NCBI RefSeq assembly: GCF_021390435.2
Contig: NZ_JAJVCN010000005.1
Span: 310,001 to 374,000, forward strand
Length of the DNA stretch: 64,000 nt
Source of the DNA: Kibdelosporangium philippinense
GTDB lineage: Bacteria > Actinomycetota > Actinomycetes > Mycobacteriales > Pseudonocardiaceae
Direction of reading: 5' to 3'
How positions within the stretch are numbered: position 1 is the stretch's first letter; the number at the start of each line of letters is the position of its first letter. Of the stretch, positions 51,001 through 59,140 are shown in pieces. Under the pieces are notes generated by a model, which ran no database searches, was not told the DNA's origin, and saw nothing but the letters and a program-made list of their open reading frames with translations. Position numbers and translations under genes: made by a program.

Positions 51001-51823
51001 CAACGGCCGAGCCAGGCATGACACGGTTGCTGCGATCGTGCATTCGACTGCGCGTGGCCAGGTCTTGTTGGTGACCAACAGAGGCCGCGCGTTCAAGACC
51101 GCTGTGCTGCCGTTGCCCGTGCTGCCCGAAGCATCCGGCACAGTGTCGCTTGGTGGCGGCATGCCGACCAGAGAACTTGTGCCGCTGGAAAAGGGCGAGA
51201 AGGTCGTCGGCATCGCGCCGCTCGGCGAGCAGGCCGCCGGATCGCCGGGTCTGGCCGTCGGCACGCGGCACGGCGTGGTCAAGATCGTCGCGCCGGAATG
51301 GCCGGTACGGTCCGACGAATTCGACGTCATCACGCTCAAGGACGGCGACGAGATCGTCGGCGCCACCTGGCTTACAGACGGCACCGAGACTTTCGCGTTC
51401 GTCGCGTCCGACTCGTCGCTGCTGCGCTTCTCCTCGACCCTGGTCAGGCCGCAGGGCTTGAAGGGCGGCGGGATGCAAGGCATCAACCTGGGCAAGGAAG
51501 CCGAGGCCATCTTCTTCGCGGCGGTTCGTACCAATGACGACGAGCACGGCAAGCCCATGGTCGTGACGTCGACTGGGATGAGCGTCAAGGTCACGCCGTT
51601 CTCGCAGTACCCGCCGAAGGGCCGTGCCACAGGCGGCGTCCGTACGCACCGGTTCCTCAAGGGAGAGACGAAGCTCGTGCTGGCATGGGTCGGCCCACGA
51701 CCGGCCGGTGCGTCCAGCACCGGCTCAGCCGTGGAACTGCCTGAACCAGACGAGCGCCGCGACGGCTCGGGTCACGCGCACCCAGGCCCGGACGTCATCG
51801 GCCACATCATCGAACGCGACTAA
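48026..51823 (+). CDS. Type IIA topoisomerase A subunit with an intein
   Basis: The precursor is 1265 residues: an 829-residue extein plus a 436-residue intein. The extein begins SLKTEIEDSYLEYAYSVI and has YTEARMSP with the catalytic Tyr (precursor residue 573, mature 137), then coiled coil and a C-terminal beta-propeller with GyrA-box-like repeats. Splicing would join VVGD to CMGKYHPHG, the conserved DNA-gate loop. The enzyme with the upstream B subunit cuts and passes duplex DNA. The frame is open throughout, so function depends on splicing. Confidence 0.9.
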   Translation: MARRKGTTTTRVDPSAFDSAGANVIDNSLKTEIEDSYLEYAYSVIHSRALPDARDGLKPVHRRILYSMQENGQRPGTPYVKSSRVVGDCFVRGALVSTPEGLMPIEDIEVGDLVLDGKGQYVPVTAVYENPVSDLVRIKWTNGHTMLVTPGQRFRTVTEDLTVDWTDARDLTGQLTVGFGQKRQWNLPLHGGDMGSYVLGLIVAEGFAVDRARQADGRVRIHMCDQEPIDVAHGWAIENGVKVTRTVRQAQQPAHRDQHVLTFARNYGLLEAGTPHSEHKSVPRSVIEDRSEWMPFLAGLFDGDGYVRKNNREIVFVSTSEQLVRQVYSMLADLGIHGHHWSRAGAGSHKTLLGLSVSGQDAAVLAEALLHWSSVSHKVEGLRRLTEIDLRYGGKQGNDRLPNRAVMAEFSAAHVGGGWFRDGDGTAFRTSLSANSGAPVRYGKDRHGTALADRSFSLSRAETDGWNLKLRRIGSDLAERFDELSGLSFLAVESVEPVAPDTTYDIQVGTEEHAFVVEGFVVHNCMGKYHPHGDSAIYDAMVRMAQDFSLNSPLIDGHGNFGSPDDGPAASRYTEARMSPEAMLLVGELGEETVDFRQNYDGSLQEPSVLPAAFPNLLVNGTSGIAVGMATNMIPHNLGEVVAAARWLINHPDASLDKLMEFVPGPDLPTGGMLLGLDEVRKAYETGRGVVRMRARAETGLLEGSRGRQAITVTELPYGVGTERIIEKITDEVNKSKRLTGIADVKDLTDRENGTRLVIECKVGVNPQALLADLYRLTPMEQSFGINNLVLVDGQPQTLGLKALLDVFLKHRYEVVTRRTKYRRRKREERLHLVEGLLKALINIDKVIRLIRNSEDAAAAKDGLMKQFKLSEIQAQYILDTPLRRLTKFDRIELEGEQDKLNAEIAELSKILDDPAVLRRTVSNELGKVAKDLTSERRTALIDGDLKEVLAASVPAGPLEVADDPCQVILSATGLVARTAAESEEASEARRRNGRARHDTVAAIVHSTARGQVLLVTNRGRAFKTAVLPLPVLPEASGTVSLGGGMPTRELVPLEKGEKVVGIAPLGEQAAGSPGLAVGTRHGVVKIVAPEWPVRSDEFDVITLKDGDEIVGATWLTDGTETFAFVASDSSLLRFSSTLVRPQGLKGGGMQGINLGKEAEAIFFAAVRTNDDEHGKPMVVTSTGMSVKVTPFSQYPPKGRATGGVRTHRFLKGETKLVLAWVGPRPAGASSTGSAVELPEPDERRDGSGHAHPGPDVIGHIIERD
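48290..49597 (+). other. Intein with LAGLIDADG homing endonuclease
   Basis: The first residue is Cys (CFVRGALVSTPEG), the last two are His-Asn, and the next extein residue is Cys, as needed for splicing. Block B reads GHTMLVTPGQRF: the usual T-x-x-H is T-x-x-Q. Two LAGLIDADG-type helices are visible, YVLGLIVAEG and FLAGLFDGDG, with a normal Asp in the second and Glu in the first. Block F is DTTYDIQVG and EEHAFVVEGFVVHN. It sits in the GKYHPHGD region of the A subunit. Confidence 0.9.
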
Positions 51824-51837
51824 AACCCCAGCTCACC

Positions 51838-51885
51838 CCTCGTGAGTGGTTAGCAGGGTTAGAACGCGGCTAACCACTCACGAGG
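51838..51885. terminator. Bidirectional terminator between convergent genes
   Basis: CCTCGTGAGTGGTTAGC (51838-51854) pairs perfectly over 17 bp with GCTAACCACTCACGAGG (51869-51885) around a 14-base loop. It lies 14 bases after the topoisomerase stop and overlaps the last codons of the minus-strand lyase gene. Confidence 0.85.
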
Positions 51886-53257
51886 TGGGGCCGACGTCGG
51901 CGGTGGTCAGCGGCTTGCGGGAACCGCCGAGTTCGTCCGCGCCGACGTCGAACCGGCCCGAGCGGGTCTGCAGGTCTATGTCCGAGGTCACGTACGAGTA
52001 CGTGCCCGAAGAGGTGTCGATGGCCGGGCTGCCCGCGGCCAGTCGCGAGATCCCGTGCGAGTCGCGGACCAGCCGGGGATCGACCGAGCGGTACCCGTTC
52101 GGCATCCCGGCGCTGCCGCCCCAAGCGATGTTGCCCTCGTAGCGCACGGTCGAACCGCTGACCATGTCCACGAGTGTGCCGCCGGTGCCGATGATGATGT
52201 TGTTGGCCACCACGCAGTCCTTGGGGCTGAATGCTCCGCCGTCGCTGTCGATCACAGCGCTCGTGCCCAGAACTGTGTTGTAGGCCACCGTGACCCGGTC
52301 TGGTCGGTCATGACCGGTGCTGGTCGGGCCGCTGTCCGCCTCGGAACCTGAGCCGAACACGATCGCGCGGCCACCCGAGGCGGCCACGTAGTTGTTGATG
52401 ATCCTGTGGTCGTTGCCGTGGAAGCGGATCCCGGAGTTGCCGAAGATGACGTTGCCTTCGACCGTCGTGCGATGGCCGTGGCGCAACACGATGAAGCCTC
52501 GGCTGTCGCGAATGGTGTTGTAGCGCACGATGTTGTCGGACGCCTTCACCGAGATCGCCTCGGGATCGCCGTTCGCGCGTTCGAACAGGTTGTACTCCAC
52601 GACCGCGTTCGCGGAGTACGACTGCTTGTGGCTGTAGCCAAGGCGGATCGACTCGCCGCCGTTGGCGCCGCTGAAGGTGTGGTTGTAGAAGTAGTTGTGG
52701 TGGATCCGGGTTCGCTTCGCCACGTCCGTGCTCGGCCCGGCGATCTGTAGGAACACTCCTTCGGTACTGCGGTTCTGGAAGGTGTTCCGGTCGACTTCGA
52801 CGTCGTTTCCGTTGATGGTCACCCAGTTCCCGCCACCGCTGAGCTGGACAGTGTTGCGGGTCAGGCGGATGTGGTGCGCGTCCGAGGGGACCGACAGCGA
52901 GCCGCCGTGCCGCAGATTGAACCCTTGCAGGACAACGTTGTTCACGCCACCGGCGAACAAGAATCCGGTGGAGCCCCGGATCTCGGCGCGGCCGGTGTTG
53001 GCCGCTGTCACCGTGACGGGCGCGGACGAAGTGCCGGAACGTCGGATCTGTATCGCGCTCGTGGCGTTGTACGAGCCGTCCGCGAGCTCGATCCGGTCGC
53101 CTGGATTCGCCGAGTTCAACGCGTTCTGCAGTGCGGTCAAACTGGTCACTCTGATGGTCGCGGCAGCGGCTTCACCAGGGAAAACAGTCAGACCGGCGAG
53201 CAGGGTGAGGAACACAGGCCCAAAAAAAGACACAACACTGTGTCGCATCATCGCCAA
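51878..53257 (-). CDS. Secreted PL6-type polysaccharide lyase (alginate/chondroitinase B-like)
   Basis: A 459-residue protein with a signal peptide (SFFGPVFLTLLAGLTVFPGEAAAA) and a right-handed beta-helix. Family-like features: ALNSANPGDRIELADGSYN at the first turn, NGGESIRLGYSHK, NGDPEAISVKASDN and GFIVLRHGHRTTVEGN, the places where PL6 enzymes hold the Ca-binding and catalytic Lys/Arg residues. It should cleave uronic-acid polymers outside the cell. The substrate cannot be settled. The start could be the ATG at 53257 or at 53248 nearby. Confidence 0.8.
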   Translation of the reverse strand: MAMMRHSVVSFFGPVFLTLLAGLTVFPGEAAAATIRVTSLTALQNALNSANPGDRIELADGSYNATSAIQIRRSGTSSAPVTVTAANTGRAEIRGSTGFLFAGGVNNVVLQGFNLRHGGSLSVPSDAHHIRLTRNTVQLSGGGNWVTINGNDVEVDRNTFQNRSTEGVFLQIAGPSTDVAKRTRIHHNYFYNHTFSGANGGESIRLGYSHKQSYSANAVVEYNLFERANGDPEAISVKASDNIVRYNTIRDSRGFIVLRHGHRTTVEGNVIFGNSGIRFHGNDHRIINNYVAASGGRAIVFGSGSEADSGPTSTGHDRPDRVTVAYNTVLGTSAVIDSDGGAFSPKDCVVANNIIIGTGGTLVDMVSGSTVRYEGNIAWGGSAGMPNGYRSVDPRLVRDSHGISRLAAGSPAIDTSSGTYSYVTSDIDLQTRSGRFDVGADELGGSRKPLTTADVGPTS

Positions 53258-53382
53258 CTTCCGTGAAAGGACATGGTCCGTTGGCGGCGGACAGGTAGGA
53301 CGTTATGCATCGACTGGGTGCGAGTCAACAAAGACGGCCCCTGGTCCCGATGATCGGAACAAGGGGCCGCGGTAGCAGGAAC

Positions 53383-53454
53383 CTACGAGCAGCTGGAGCA
53401 GCAACCACATCCGGGACCGCTGCACGAACCGCAACATCCGCATGTACCTTGCAT
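53383..53454 (-). CDS. 23-residue peptide with eight cysteines
   Basis: An ATG at 53454 with a strong AAAGGAGGAG ribosome site upstream opens a 23-codon frame ending TAG at 53383. The peptide starts MQGTCGCC and has Cys at 5, 7, 8, 11, 16, 18, 19 and 22, with Gly and Ser between; it has no Lys, Arg or acidic residue. The Cys pattern (CxCC, CxCC, CxxC) suggests metal binding like a metallothionein, or a modified-peptide precursor. It stands alone between the lyase and lipoprotein genes. I do not recognise a family. Confidence 0.65.
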   Translation of the reverse strand: MQGTCGCCGSCSGPGCGCCSSCS

Positions 53455-53539
53455 CGCTCCTCCTTTCCAGGCCGCACCCACGTTTTCACGGTAGCCACGA
53501 GGTATTCATGCACGTACCGCTACGTGAGTGACGCCCGGT

Positions 53540-54028
53540 TCAGGGGCGGCGCCAGCGCAGACCGCCGCGGCTGTTCATACACACAAGCGGGTCGCCGGAA
53601 CGGCTGATGCCGACCGCGCCTTCCTGATCGCAGCGCGCGCCTTCCCTGACGAACGGGATGCCGGGCAACGTCGGGATGGTGATCGTCGGTTCGGTGGGAG
53701 TCGGGGTGACCGTCTTCTTGGTCGGCGGTGGGGTGGTGGTTTTGGTGGTCGGCTTGATCACCGGCGCCGGGATGCTCGCTTCCCACGTGGGTGTCCAGGA
53801 CGGCGTCGTCTCGGTCGGGGTGGGATCGACCGAGGTCGGAACCCCGCCGAAGGTCGGGATCTTGACCGGTTTGCCCTCGCTGGCCTGCGTACACGCGGCA
53901 CTGACCATGGCGACCGCGGCTATAGCCGAGCCGATCGCCAAGGCGCCTCTTCGTCGGAGCTGGCGGCGCTGCCCTCCGACCTTCGCTCGGTTCGCACCGG
54001 GACCGAGCCACTTTGAACGTGTGAACAT
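53540..54028 (-). CDS. Thr/Pro-rich lipoprotein
   Basis: A 162-residue protein with a basic N-terminus, a hydrophobic segment and lipobox (AIGSAIAAVAMVSAAC), then a long Thr/Pro spacer (KPTTKTTTPPPTKKTVTP) likely to span the wall. A small C-terminal domain has two Cys (REGARCDQEGAVGI; PLVCMNSRGGLRW). The C-terminal pattern is found on many actinomycete surface proteins; function unknown. Confidence 0.78.
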   Translation of the reverse strand: MFTRSKWLGPGANRAKVGGQRRQLRRRGALAIGSAIAAVAMVSAACTQASEGKPVKIPTFGGVPTSVDPTPTETTPSWTPTWEASIPAPVIKPTTKTTTPPPTKKTVTPTPTEPTITIPTLPGIPFVREGARCDQEGAVGISRSGDPLVCMNSRGGLRWRRP

Positions 54029-54523
54029 CGGATGTGTAGTCCGTTCTGAAGCTGGGGAGCCTCAGATGCCTGCTCGCAGGGGTCGCGGAGGAGTGAGCGG
54101 GCATCACGGCTTGACCGCGACCATCGGACGATGGGGCCGAAGGCCGGGTCTCGCTGGTGGTGAACACCGGGCCGGGCTGGCACCCCGATCCGGTGGGGAT
54201 CACCACCGAACATGTTGACTTGTCAAAGGGACTGCGGTTCTCCGGCGGTCGAGCGGGCCGGTGGTCGAACACTACAACACCGAAGCCGGTGAGCAACTGT
54301 CCTGAATGTCCGTGATGACCGAATGGTTGTCATCGGCGCGAAATTCGATCCTCGCTGGATGATCGACGGGGGGTGTGCGGCAGGCGGTGGCCGTTGAGTC
54401 CAATGTGGATAGTCCGGAGTCGGGGTGGCGGAAACCAATAGTGGACCGTGCCCGGATCGAAGGGGAGTGAGGCGGAAACCGTGCAAACCGGCATTGAACC
54501 GCGCTCCTGTGGTACCCAGAATC
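54029..54523. other. Intergenic region without a credible gene
   Basis: Nearly 500 bases between the divergent lipoprotein and oxidoreductase genes. Weak frames on both strands (for example one reading VVNTGPGWHPDP near 54160) have no start signal and no recognised family. Promoters of both neighbours should be here. A decayed gene cannot be excluded. Confidence 0.45.
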
Positions 54524-56116
54524 ATGCGGGACGTCGAGGCGGTAGACGCGGTAGTCATCGGCGCGGGGCCGAACGGTCTGGTCGCGGCCAACATTCTGGC
54601 CGACGCGGGCTGGTCGGTGCTGGTACTGGAGGCGGCCGACGAACCCGGCGGCGCCGTGCGCACCGGCGAGATCACGGCTCCCGGTTTCCGAAACGACCTG
54701 TTCAGCGCCTTCTACCCGCTCGGCGCCGGATCACCCGTGATCGCCGGACTCGACCTCGAGCGATACGGACTGCGCTGGCGGCACGCCCCCGAAGTCCTGG
54801 CGCACGTCCTGCCTGATGACCGCGCGGTTTTGCTGTCCCGTGACCTGAACACCACCGCCAAGTCGCTGGAGACGTTCGCGCCCAAGGACGGCGACGTCTG
54901 GCGAGCCGAGTTCGCCAAGTGGCAACGGATCCGTGATCATCTCCTGAACGCCATCACGGGCCCGTTCCCGCCGGTCCGCGCGGCTGGCGGCCTGGCACGC
55001 ACGCTTGGCGCGGCCGACATGCTCCGGTTCATGCGGATGGCCACGCTGCCTGTGCGCAAACTTGGCGAGGAGTGGTTCAAGGGCGAAGGCGGGAGGGTTC
55101 TGCTCGCGGGCAACGCGATGCACACCGACCTCGGCCCTGACCAGGCGGCGAGCGGCATGTTCGGCTGGCTGCTGACCATGCTTGGCCAGGACATCGGCTT
55201 CCCGGTTCCGGAGGGTGGCGCGGGATGCCTGACCGACGCGTTGGTCAATCGGCTCACAGCACGTGGCGGCCGGGTTGAATGCGGCAGGCGCGTAACCAAA
55301 GTGCTCACAGCCTCTGGGACAGCTGTTGGCGTGCGTGATGTGCACGGCGAGTTGGTAAGGGCCACTCGTGCTGTGCTCGCCGATGTCCCGGCTCCGTTGC
55401 TGTACTTGGATTTGGTCGGCGAGGAGCACCTGCCGGACCGGCTGCTGACTGACCTGCAACGGTTCGAATGGGACGACGCGACCATCAAGGTGGACTGGGC
55501 GTTGTCCGGGCCTGTGCCGTGGATCGCGCAGGAAGCCGTCCTTGCCGGGACCATCCACCTTGGCGGCGACGTCGACGGGCTCGCCGGGATCAGCAACGAC
55601 CTGGCCTGCAACCGCGTGCCACGCAACCCGTTCCTGCTGATCGGCCAGATGACCACAACCGATCCGACCCGTTCACCAGCGGGAACCGAGGCGATGTGGG
55701 CTTACACGCACGTGCCCGCTGGTCAGTGGACCCCTGACCGGCTCAAACGTCGTGCGGACCGGATCGAGCAAGTTATCGAGAAACACGCGCCGGGCTTCCG
55801 TGACCTGATCACCGCGCGGGTCGTGGCCGGTCCGGCGGAGCTGCAAGAACTCAACCCGAGCCTGGTGGACGGCGCGATCAACCAGGGCACCACGGCAATC
55901 CATCAAGAGCTGATCTTCCGCCCAGTGCCAGGAACTGGACGCGCGGACACTCCCATCGACCGTCTTTTCCTCGCGGGCGCGTCGGCTCATCCCGGCGGTG
56001 CGGTACACGGCGCCGCCGGTGGAAACGCGGCCCGCGCGGCGTTGGCGCGTAGCAAGTGGACCGGCGGCGCGTACCTCACGATGAATAAGGCACTCAACCG
56101 GATGCTGTACGGGTGA
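54524..56116 (+). CDS. FAD-dependent phytoene-dehydrogenase-like oxidoreductase
   Basis: I start at the ATG at 54524, just before the dinucleotide-binding motif DAVVIGAGPNGLVAANILAD (residues 7-26); the frame extends upstream but without coding character. The protein of 530 residues ends with FLAGASAHPGGAVHGAAGGNAA, the second FAD motif of the CrtI-like/NAD(P)-binding amine oxidase group. Such enzymes desaturate or saturate isoprenoid-type substrates. No carotenoid genes are nearby, so the substrate is unknown. Confidence 0.82.
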   Translation: MRDVEAVDAVVIGAGPNGLVAANILADAGWSVLVLEAADEPGGAVRTGEITAPGFRNDLFSAFYPLGAGSPVIAGLDLERYGLRWRHAPEVLAHVLPDDRAVLLSRDLNTTAKSLETFAPKDGDVWRAEFAKWQRIRDHLLNAITGPFPPVRAAGGLARTLGAADMLRFMRMATLPVRKLGEEWFKGEGGRVLLAGNAMHTDLGPDQAASGMFGWLLTMLGQDIGFPVPEGGAGCLTDALVNRLTARGGRVECGRRVTKVLTASGTAVGVRDVHGELVRATRAVLADVPAPLLYLDLVGEEHLPDRLLTDLQRFEWDDATIKVDWALSGPVPWIAQEAVLAGTIHLGGDVDGLAGISNDLACNRVPRNPFLLIGQMTTTDPTRSPAGTEAMWAYTHVPAGQWTPDRLKRRADRIEQVIEKHAPGFRDLITARVVAGPAELQELNPSLVDGAINQGTTAIHQELIFRPVPGTGRADTPIDRLFLAGASAHPGGAVHGAAGGNAARAALARSKWTGGAYLTMNKALNRMLYG

Positions 56117-56549
56117 CCCTGCCGACGGCGATGTCGCACAAGCGGCTGAGCGACTCACGGTTACGGGGCACAAGCACAGCCGACTCGATCAGATCGGGAA
56201 TGAGCTTGCCGACACCACTCGTGCCGTGCTCGGTCATCACCACCTCGGTCTGACTGGGTGCGATCTCGTTGAGGTCCAAGCGGATCCGGGCGGTGCCAAG
56301 CGGCCACAGCCGCGCTTGCAGTTCAAGCAGGGCAGGCGGTTCGACGGCACGCACCACTGTGATGTCGTGCGCGACCAGCGGCCAGATGCCCACGCTGTGA
56401 TGTAGCCGCGTCCCTTCGGCTGGCCATTTGTCGTCCACGTCGCGGATGTGTGACGCGCCGACCACCCAACAGACGTACATCCAGCCGTCGGCGAGCACAT
56501 CCCAGACGTGCTCGCGGGCGACCGGCATCGTCATCCGGACCTCGCTCAT
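56094..56549 (-). CDS. SRPBCC-family (polyketide cyclase-like) protein
   Basis: A 151-residue START-like protein: VRMTMPVAREHVWDVLAD at the first strand and helix, LLELQARLWPLGTARIRLDL in the sheet, and a C-terminal long helix (RNRESLSRLCDIAVG). No catalytic motif is visible; it probably binds a hydrophobic ligand. It overlaps the next upstream gene by ATGA and the convergent oxidoreductase by 23 bases. Confidence 0.78.
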   Translation of the reverse strand: MSEVRMTMPVAREHVWDVLADGWMYVCWVVGASHIRDVDDKWPAEGTRLHHSVGIWPLVAHDITVVRAVEPPALLELQARLWPLGTARIRLDLNEIAPSQTEVVMTEHGTSGVGKLIPDLIESAVLVPRNRESLSRLCDIAVGRVTRTASG

Positions 56550-57037
56550 GACGCCCCGCCCAGCGCTTCGGTCCCGGCGCGGGCCCGGAACGGTTCGAGC
56601 AGCTTGCGTTGGGTGTCAGCGCGCTCGATCAGCCCGTCGAAGTCCACCTCCGGTACCCGCTTGCCCAGCTCAGCCTGGTCACGCAGGGTGGCCCACATCT
56701 GTTTCTTGCCGTCGATGCCCATCGCGAGGAATTCGAGCTCCACGAACCGGCTCAAGGGCGAATACGCCGACAAGCGGCCGTTGAGCTTCAACCGGCCCAG
56801 TCGCTCCGCGGCCGCGGCCATGCCGACCTTGAGCGGGTTCATCGGAACGCCGACCCGCCGCATGAGCTCACGGAACGTCTCGACATCCTCGCCGATCTGC
56901 TGTGCGACTTCGGCAAGGGGTTCACCGAACTCGGTGTCCCTGTTCTCCTGTTGGGCGCGCCTGGCCAGGTCGCGCCACAACACGCCCATCGCGAGTTGGT
57001 CGTTGAGGTACACGCCTAGAAAATGGTTCACCCTCAC
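56546..57037 (-). CDS. Hypothetical actinomycete protein
   Basis: I choose the GTG at 57037 (VRVNHFLGVYLNDQLAMG) since the frame before it has no coding character and would run under the divergent hydrolase. The 163-residue protein is all-helical, with VNHFLGVYLNDQLAMGVLWRD at the start and RFVELEFLAMGIDGKKQMW near the centre. Similar proteins are common in actinomycetes, but I know no function. It is coupled to the SRPBCC gene by ATGA. Confidence 0.65.
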   Translation of the reverse strand: MRVNHFLGVYLNDQLAMGVLWRDLARRAQQENRDTEFGEPLAEVAQQIGEDVETFRELMRRVGVPMNPLKVGMAAAAERLGRLKLNGRLSAYSPLSRFVELEFLAMGIDGKKQMWATLRDQAELGKRVPEVDFDGLIERADTQRKLLEPFRARAGTEALGGAS

Positions 57038-57099
57038 CGGGTACCCGACTTCGCCGCTGGCACGCGTTTGCAGTGCCGCCACCCGGGTATTACCTAGCA

Positions 57100-57843
57100 A
57101 TGTGGACACTGCTGCAGCCGCGATCCCGTTCGGGGGAAAGCGTTTTGAGAGCGTTGGCGGGTGCACGCGGACTGTTGCGTGATCCGGTGTGGCATAGCGC
57201 CGATCCAGGCGAAGGCCGTGGGGTTGGCGTTCTTCTTGTTCCTGGATTCGGTTTCCCGGACTGGAGTCTGGCGCTGACAAGCAGTTGGCTCGCAGCGCGC
57301 GGGTACCGTCCAGTTGGCTCGCGGATCGGGTTCAATCTCGGCTGTACAACGGATCTGGTTGATCGGTTGGCGCGTGGCTTGACGCGGCACGCGGCCGAGA
57401 CCGGCGGCAAGGTGATCCTGCTTGGCCAGAGCCGCGGTGGTTGGCTTGCGCGGTTAGTCGCGTCGCGGCTGCCCGGATTGGTCCGTGGACTGATCATGTT
57501 CGGCACGCCCGTGCTGGATCCACTTGGTGCGAAGCCGGAAGCGGTACGGACCGCGCGAATGCTGACCCGGCTCTCGGCGCTCGGGTTGCCCGGCTTGCTC
57601 AGCGAGGATTGCTTTACCGGACGGTGTTTCCGAACTTCGAAGGCCGCGCTGGACGCGCCGCTGCCATCGGGGATCCAGGCGGTGTCGGTGTATTCCAAGA
57701 CCGATGGTGTTGTGCCGTGGCAGTTGTGCCTTGATCCGTACGCAGACTGGACCGAGATCCAGTCCAACCACGTCGGAATGGGTGTGGCTCCGGCGTTCTA
57801 CCGGGCGATCGCACCGCGGCTGGCGGGCTGGGCGGCCGCCTAG
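57100..57843 (+). CDS. Alpha/beta hydrolase
   Basis: The ATG at 57100 gives 247 residues. The core shows VLLVPGFGFPDWSL (oxyanion region), ILLGQSRGGWLARLVAS with the nucleophile Ser in GQSRGG, VYSKTDGVVPWQ (Asp) and NHVGMGV (His). This completes a Ser-Asp-His triad of lipase/esterase type. No signal peptide, so it is cytoplasmic. It is divergent from the hypothetical/SRPBCC pair. Confidence 0.8.
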   Translation: MWTLLQPRSRSGESVLRALAGARGLLRDPVWHSADPGEGRGVGVLLVPGFGFPDWSLALTSSWLAARGYRPVGSRIGFNLGCTTDLVDRLARGLTRHAAETGGKVILLGQSRGGWLARLVASRLPGLVRGLIMFGTPVLDPLGAKPEAVRTARMLTRLSALGLPGLLSEDCFTGRCFRTSKAALDAPLPSGIQAVSVYSKTDGVVPWQLCLDPYADWTEIQSNHVGMGVAPAFYRAIAPRLAGWAAA

Positions 57844-58004
57844 CCTGTCTGTTCCTTGCCTTCGTCGTCAACGTGTTCGTCGTATTCGCGGTTGACCTTG
57901 CGCATGAGTTTCTTGGCGTCGACGTCTAAATCCGGAACTTCGGGCGTGCCAGGGGAATGCGGCGGGTCGGTCGTGATCGGCGTGGCTTTGTCCTGTTCGG
58001 TCAT
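57840..58004 (-). CDS. Small acidic hypothetical protein
   Basis: An ATG at 58004 starts a 54-residue, highly charged frame (MTEQDKATPITTD; VDAKKLMRKVNREYDEHVDD). The longer frame upstream of this ATG has no coding character. The stop overlaps the hydrolase stop by four bases. It is likely unfolded or a small partner protein; family not recognised. Confidence 0.5.
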   Translation of the reverse strand: MTEQDKATPITTDPPHSPGTPEVPDLDVDAKKLMRKVNREYDEHVDDEGKEQTG

Positions 58005-58039
58005 GTCATGTGAGTTCCCAAAGTTCGGATGTTCACACG

Positions 58040-58073
58040 TTCCGCCGAGGAGCCACCAGGCCCCTCGGCGGAA
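58040..58073. terminator. Terminator after the secreted lipase gene
   Basis: TTCCGCCGAGG (58040-58050) pairs perfectly with CCTCGGCGGAA (58063-58073) around a 12-base loop, just beyond the lipase stop at 58079 on the minus strand. Confidence 0.8.
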
Positions 58074-58078
58074 TCGGG

Positions 58079-59023
58079 TTACGGACTGACCGGCACGAAG
58101 TGGCAGCGCACCGGTTTGGCATTGGCCGGGTCGAGTGCGTTCAGGATGACCTGGGTGGCGTTCGGGTCGAACGCGACCATGCCGTGCCCGGCGTAGTCCT
58201 GCGGGCACAGATTCTGCAGCACGACATCGGTCGCGTTGGGCGTCTTGAGGTACCCGCTGGAATACGGGACCACGGCTTCGTCGTACTTGGTCATGATCGT
58301 CGTGTACTTCACGCTCGGGTGGGCCACGCCGCCTTCAGCCATCTTGGCCAGGAAGTCCGACCCACGCAGGAACTGCCGTGCGGCAGGGAAAACGGCGTCG
58401 ACCAACTGATCGACCACTGGGCCGAGGCCGAACATCCGGGCCAGGCTGTAGAAGTTCGCCAGGTTGGCGACGTTGCTGCCGCTCCACAGCGGAGTCAGGC
58501 CGACGTAGTCGCTGACTTTCGCCCCTCCGCCAAGGAACTTCACGTAGTAGTTGGGCATCAGGCTGCCCTCGGAGTGGCCGACGATGTCGACCTTGCGCGC
58601 ACCGGTGGCAGCCAGCACGCGGTCGACGAACGCGCTGAGCTCGACGGCGCTCTGTTCCATCGGGTTACGGCCGCCGATCTGGTTGATCGGGAACGGGGTG
58701 CCCGCGGGAACGCCGTAGGTCAGCGCGAAGACGCAGTAGCCGTTGTTCTTCAGCAGGGGAGAGATCGTCTGCCAGTTCGCGGTCATGTTCGCGCTGGCGC
58801 CGTGCACGAGCACGACCGGGTCGGGATGCGCGGCCGACGGCTTGCACGAGAAGTTGTTCGCGCCGGGCGGTGCCGAGCCTGGCCTGGTCAGCTGGGCTTC
58901 GGCGGCTTTGGCCAGTCCGGCGACGCCGTAGGAGACGGGATACTTCTGGTCCGCGGCGGCACTGGGAGAAAGCAGGGCCAGTGCCAGCACCACGGCCACG
59001 CTGCCGAGGAGAGCTGGACGCAC
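58079..59023 (-). CDS. Secreted triacylglycerol lipase
   Basis: A 314-residue protein with a signal peptide (LLGSVAVVLALALLSPSAAA), the oxyanion-hole strand VVLVHGASANM, the nucleophile elbow VGHSEGSLM (S151), and a C-terminal Asp and His (DYAGHGMVAFD with HG). Family resemblance is to actinomycete class 2 lipases of the EstA/LipC type. Cys pairs (C60, C97, C-terminal CP and RCHF) may form disulfides outside the cell. A hairpin terminator follows. Confidence 0.85.
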   Translation of the reverse strand: MRPALLGSVAVVLALALLSPSAAADQKYPVSYGVAGLAKAAEAQLTRPGSAPPGANNFSCKPSAAHPDPVVLVHGASANMTANWQTISPLLKNNGYCVFALTYGVPAGTPFPINQIGGRNPMEQSAVELSAFVDRVLAATGARKVDIVGHSEGSLMPNYYVKFLGGGAKVSDYVGLTPLWSGSNVANLANFYSLARMFGLGPVVDQLVDAVFPAARQFLRGSDFLAKMAEGGVAHPSVKYTTIMTKYDEAVVPYSSGYLKTPNATDVVLQNLCPQDYAGHGMVAFDPNATQVILNALDPANAKPVRCHFVPVSP

Positions 59024-59140
59024 AGGGATCTCCGTTATCTACTCGGGAGTAGGAATACCGATGGTGACTGCGCTCACACCCGGTGTCAATGACCCGCAAT
59101 CAGTTCAGTCGGTAAACGAATTTGGCCCTAGGATGGGCGG

